From contig OY987267.1 of the NCBI GenBank assembly GCA_963920665.1, positions 26,660,001 to 26,724,000 on the forward strand: a DNA stretch of 64,000 bases, given 5' to 3'. The notes under the pieces were generated by a model that worked only from the letters and a program-made list of their open reading frames with translations, ran no database searches and had not been told where the DNA came from. This stretch comes from Straminergon stramineum (Eukaryota; Streptophyta; Bryopsida; Hypnales; Calliergonaceae). Each line of letters opens with the position of its first letter. Position 1 is the first letter of the stretch. The position numbers and the translations under genes were made by a program. Positions 60,601 to 64,000 of this stretch are shown one piece after another.

Positions 60601-62559
60601 TAGTGAGAAAGAGAAAAGTAATCAAAATTGCTTAGTTTGAATTCTTGATAAAATCCTTAGTAGTAGTTAGAAAAAACCAAAATTTAGATTAGTTTCCCTT
60701 TAGTTAGAGTCATTAAAATTATCCTAGAAAGAGAGTTTAATTAGCTTAGAATACTTAGTTGTTTAGTTTTAACCTTTTCCCAAAAATCCCCAAAAAATTA
60801 GAATGTTAGTTTAGAATTTAAGAAATTTCCAAAATTCCCCCCAAATTGATTAGTTTTAGAGTTAATTAAGTTTGAAAATTAGATTAGTTGAAAACCCATT
60901 AATTTAGTATCATCCATAAAAGTTTCCAAAAACCAGTATATCAAAGCTGATATCGTTATATGAGCAACCAACAAGACCAGCAGTTGTGAATGAGGGAAGA
61001 TGGACAGGGCGAATAGAACTTCAGCAGAGGACGGGCGGACTAAGACGCCGGCCAGTAGCGCCTGGCCACGTGGCGTTCCCACGACGGAGCAGACAGAGGC
61101 TCGAGGGGGACTGACTGGGCTCGAAAGGAGCAGACAGGGGCTCGAGGGGAGCAGACGGAGCTTCAAAAAAGGGGCGACCAAGCTGGGAGCTCGACACGTG
61201 TCGAGCTATTGAACCAGAGTCCAACGCACAGAGAACCAGAGTCAGTGGAGTGGCTGTGCAGTGAGCCTTACTGCCGGAGCAATCAGCAGTCCAGTGACTA
61301 TCTGAGAAGAACCAGCAACTCGAACTGGAAGGCTAATACACCAAATCCTTCTAAAACTTAAGGTAAGATTTTCAAACGTTGAAAATTTAACACTCTTGAT
61401 GATTAGTGAGTACTCATAGAAACATCAACAACTCCGAATACTCTCAAACATCAAATGCAAATGAAAGTGGAAGGGTTGAAATGAAAGGTTAGAGACAAAA
61501 GGAAGAAGAAGAAGAGAAGGAATCTAGATAATTAATGAGCGAAATGGAAGATGGAGCGGGATACTACGAAACCATTCACCTCATGATCCTCGAGGACGGT
61601 ACAATCGATCACTTCATGGGAAAGGTACGTCAAAATTCTTTATATTTCATTTCTTAAAATCTCACTTGACAAAATAAACCATTGGAACCTTTAGGAAAAT
61701 TAGAAAAGAAAATTAACATTTAAAATTGTTCGTTTAGAATAAAAAATAATTAATGAATGAAATCTAATTCGTTAGACTTTTTAAACAAATTTCATTCATT
61801 AATAATTTTTTAAGAATTTAGTTTTTAGTGTTTTACCTTGTTGGAAAGGTAATTTCTGAATTTTCATAAAACCCTAAAAATACTAATTTTAGAATAGGAA
61901 ATTTAGTTTATGATAGATTAGAAGATAATTAAAAAGAATTTCTAAAGAATCTTTAAGGAATCATTTAAATTAGGAATAAATTAGGGAATCTTTTGAAGAT
62001 TCCAGAACCTCTTTGCATTTAAAAAATACTTTAATTTTAAGTGAGAAAAGGTTGGATGAAGTTTGATTTCAATTTGGATGAAATTCTTTAATTAATAGTC
62101 AAATTAGGTTTAGTCTTTGAATTAGGTAACTAACATAACTAAAAACTTAAACCTAAAATTTAGATTTATTTCGAGTAGTTTTACTATTTTTAATTTGTGG
62201 ATGAAGGTTGTGATGTAGTTTCGGGATCGATACTTCATCCATTCATTTCTTTTATTAGGAAAGTCAGAATTTAACTTGCTTTACCATTTTGGAAAGGGCA
62301 AATTACATTCTATAAAGTAGGTTAGATTGATGTTAGTTTGGATTTATCTTTTGATTAGTTAGTTAACCATAGTTTAAAAATTAGGATTAAAATGATTTAA
62401 GTTCAATTTGGATATTTAAAACAAAGTGTCCATTGCTTGGAAGGCGCGAATTGAACTTAGATTAAGAACACCCTAAAGAAATTGATTTAACCAGCCGATA
62501 GAACCCGTGTGCACGTTTTAACTCGAAGGGTGGAGTTTAAAACACTCACAAATGGTGCT
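60601..62559. other. AT-rich spacer with one GC-richer island
   Basis: The island 60960-61330 has CTCGA/GGGG-AGCAGAC repeats (GGCTCGAAAGGAGCAGAC and GGCTCGAGGGGAGCAGAC in tandem near 61117-61160). Frames overlap there on both strands, and none is recognisable. The rest shows nothing. Confidence 0.5.
61085..61165 (+). repeat. Short degenerate tandem repeat, GGAGCAGAC core
   Basis: GGAGCAGACAGAGGCTCGAG, then GGAGCAGACAGGGGCTCGAG and GGAGCAGACGGAGCTTC, form three adjoining copies, of which the middle pair is spaced by about 27-40 bp. Confidence 0.65.
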
Positions 62560-63720
62560 AACTCTCTTGCTATACTTGGTTGCTTGGCCAGCTCTGGTAT
62601 TGTCTTCACACTCCCTTGGATGGTCTTCTACAATTGACTCGAGAAGGGCTCTGTTGAATGCCGAAGAGTCTCTCTAGGTCCTTTAGGTCTTGGTGGAAGT
62701 GGAAGTGATGAAGCCAGTTTAACTTGAGTTTCTGTATCGAAAGGAATTTCCGGAAAGTGAGTGAAATCGATGGCCCAGTCCAGATCAATACACCCTAAGA
62801 ATTGGCGCATCTCCTTCAGCACTATCTCCATCCAAGATAAGAAATCAACAAGGATCCTCACTACCTTGGATCCGGTTAAATGCCCTTCCTTGATTGACCG
62901 GTCCTGGACGAGGAAGGCTTTGATGATGAGATCTGAGGGTCTATCCTCCAAACTAGATAGATTCTTGACAAGTTGTAGAGCTTTCCTCTCCCTTTGTTTT
63001 GATGCGGCTATCTCCCCCTTTGCCCAATTCAACTAGGATTGGAGGTCATTCTTCTCCTTTTCCAGATCCCTGATCTGCTCCTCTTTTCGACTTAGCTCCT
63101 CTAGATCCGGTAGTCACTTCACTTCATCCAGGATGTCTTCTGGTTTGACCTTAAGCTCCTTTCCGATTGCCCTCAAGAGTCCCGCTAAGTTGTTGTGGTA
63201 CTCTTGTGCCTTCTTCTTCGCCCTCTTCTAGCTCTTCTTCTTCAAATTCCGGCTACTTCGCCTCAACTTCGTCTATGAGGCTATAATGCAAGATAGTGGA
63301 TCCGGTGTTGTATTCTACCATCTCTGCACTACTCAAAAGTTCTATGTGATGATAGAGGTGCTAAATAAGTAAGGACTAATAAGGCTAGTCTTAGCCTTTC
63401 CTACATGGGCAACGAGTTTGGAGACTATTGATGCAATAACCTTCCTCCAATGGATCGGTCTACCCTCCATTGCGCCAAAGATGGTGTTGGCCACTGTGAC
63501 CATAACCTGGGTAGGCTTTTCCAGATACAAGATCAGAATGAGGAATTCTAAGACTTGTCTTTGCCTTTCATCTAGATAGTCATTAATGGCATACCCCTCC
63601 TTAGCATGGGCCGGATTCTTAAACTTTCCGGCCATAAACTTATCAACTCGAGAGGCTAATCTGGATCTTTTCTTTGGGAATCCATAGACATTTGCCAAAC
63701 CTCATCCATCCAAGTTCCGG
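62560..63720 (-). pseudogene. Decayed gag-like ORF of a plant retroelement
   Basis: Two open stretches on the minus strand, 63698-63342 (118 codons: VYGFPKKRSRLASRVDKFM; IFGAMEGRPIHWRKVIASIV) and 63032-62628 (134 codons: coiled start, then FLSWMEIVLKEMRQFLGCID). They read as one protein broken by a frameshift near 63357 and several stops between 63340 and 63032. Its look, a globular domain with a later coiled coil and a P-rich end, recalls gag-like ORFs that abound in plant genomes, but I cannot name the family with certainty. A stop just before 63700 interrupts the upstream extension. The first open stretch is well preserved, so the insertion is not very old. Confidence 0.6.
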
Positions 63721-64000
63721 GTCAACCCCTCATTGTCAGCTCGAACTGATTCGGAGCTCCTACGATGAGCTCCTAAATCATTCGCTCATTTTTCAAAGTC
63801 CATGGCCTAAGTAATAATCCGACACACCCAATGCTGCTTAGGTTGTCTTCTAATTGTGACCAGTCACTCTACCTTTACGGAATGGTAGGACAGACCATCT
63901 GTGTAGTAACTACAAGTTTACTGCTACTTCCCTCCGCCATTGGGAATCGGAACTAAGAAGAGATCCAGTGTGGACAACACTGTTCTTACTTCCCTCTCTG
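63721..64000 (-). other. Probable upstream continuation of the gag-like remnant
   Basis: GC content stays like that of the remnant. Minus-strand fragments look coding-like but are broken by stops. The element runs out of the window. Confidence 0.4.

Overview
This is nuclear DNA of a land plant. The window holds four spliced genes with GT-AG introns, each compared with plant relatives from memory. They sit in an AT-rich, transposon-filled background that includes Ty1-copia elements. The species cannot be read from the sequence. The mixture of short introns and GC-rich, microsatellite-rich promoters with no flowering-plant hallmark makes a non-flowering lineage (bryophyte, lycophyte or fern) a weak guess.

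Layout: (1) 1-6783 is a nested pair of Ty1-copia retrotransposons. The first, nearly intact, has inserted into the integrase of the second. (2) 6784-21600 is gene-free, AT-rich DNA. It holds tandem repeats, a complete inverted solo LTR of the second copia family (14292-14587, with a perfect 5-bp target duplication), a fragment of a CACTA/En-Spm transposase (14744-15106), and old dispersed repeats. (3) 21662-26451, minus strand, is a six-exon gene for a CCCH zinc-finger/RRM protein of the RBM26/27 type (1008 aa), with a GC-rich promoter up to about 27545. (4) 27546-35000 is more AT-rich repeat DNA and contains a 222-bp near-perfect palindrome with CACTA ends (31694-31915). (5) 35336-40212, plus strand, is LEO1 (VIP4) of the PAF1 complex. 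(6) 41080-42458, minus strand and convergent with LEO1, is the 15-kDa selenoprotein homologue (SEP15/SELENOF), which here lacks selenocysteine. (7) 42720-47200 is repeat-rich DNA. (8) 47836-54991, plus strand, is the large (beta) adaptin of the AP-1/AP-2 clathrin adaptor, with 16 exons and 903 aa. (9) 54992-64000 is gene-free DNA with a decayed gag-like retroelement on the minus strand and an LTR-like promoter block.

The four genes are ordinary single housekeeping genes: RNA processing, transcription elongation, ER protein folding and vesicle traffic. They do not form an operon or cluster. All exon joins below were made by hand. In every gene the exon phases close exactly and the protein length fits the family. 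I found no new biological system. The most informative structures are the nested copia pair, the solo LTR, the CACTA palindrome, and a duplicated splice acceptor in LEO1.
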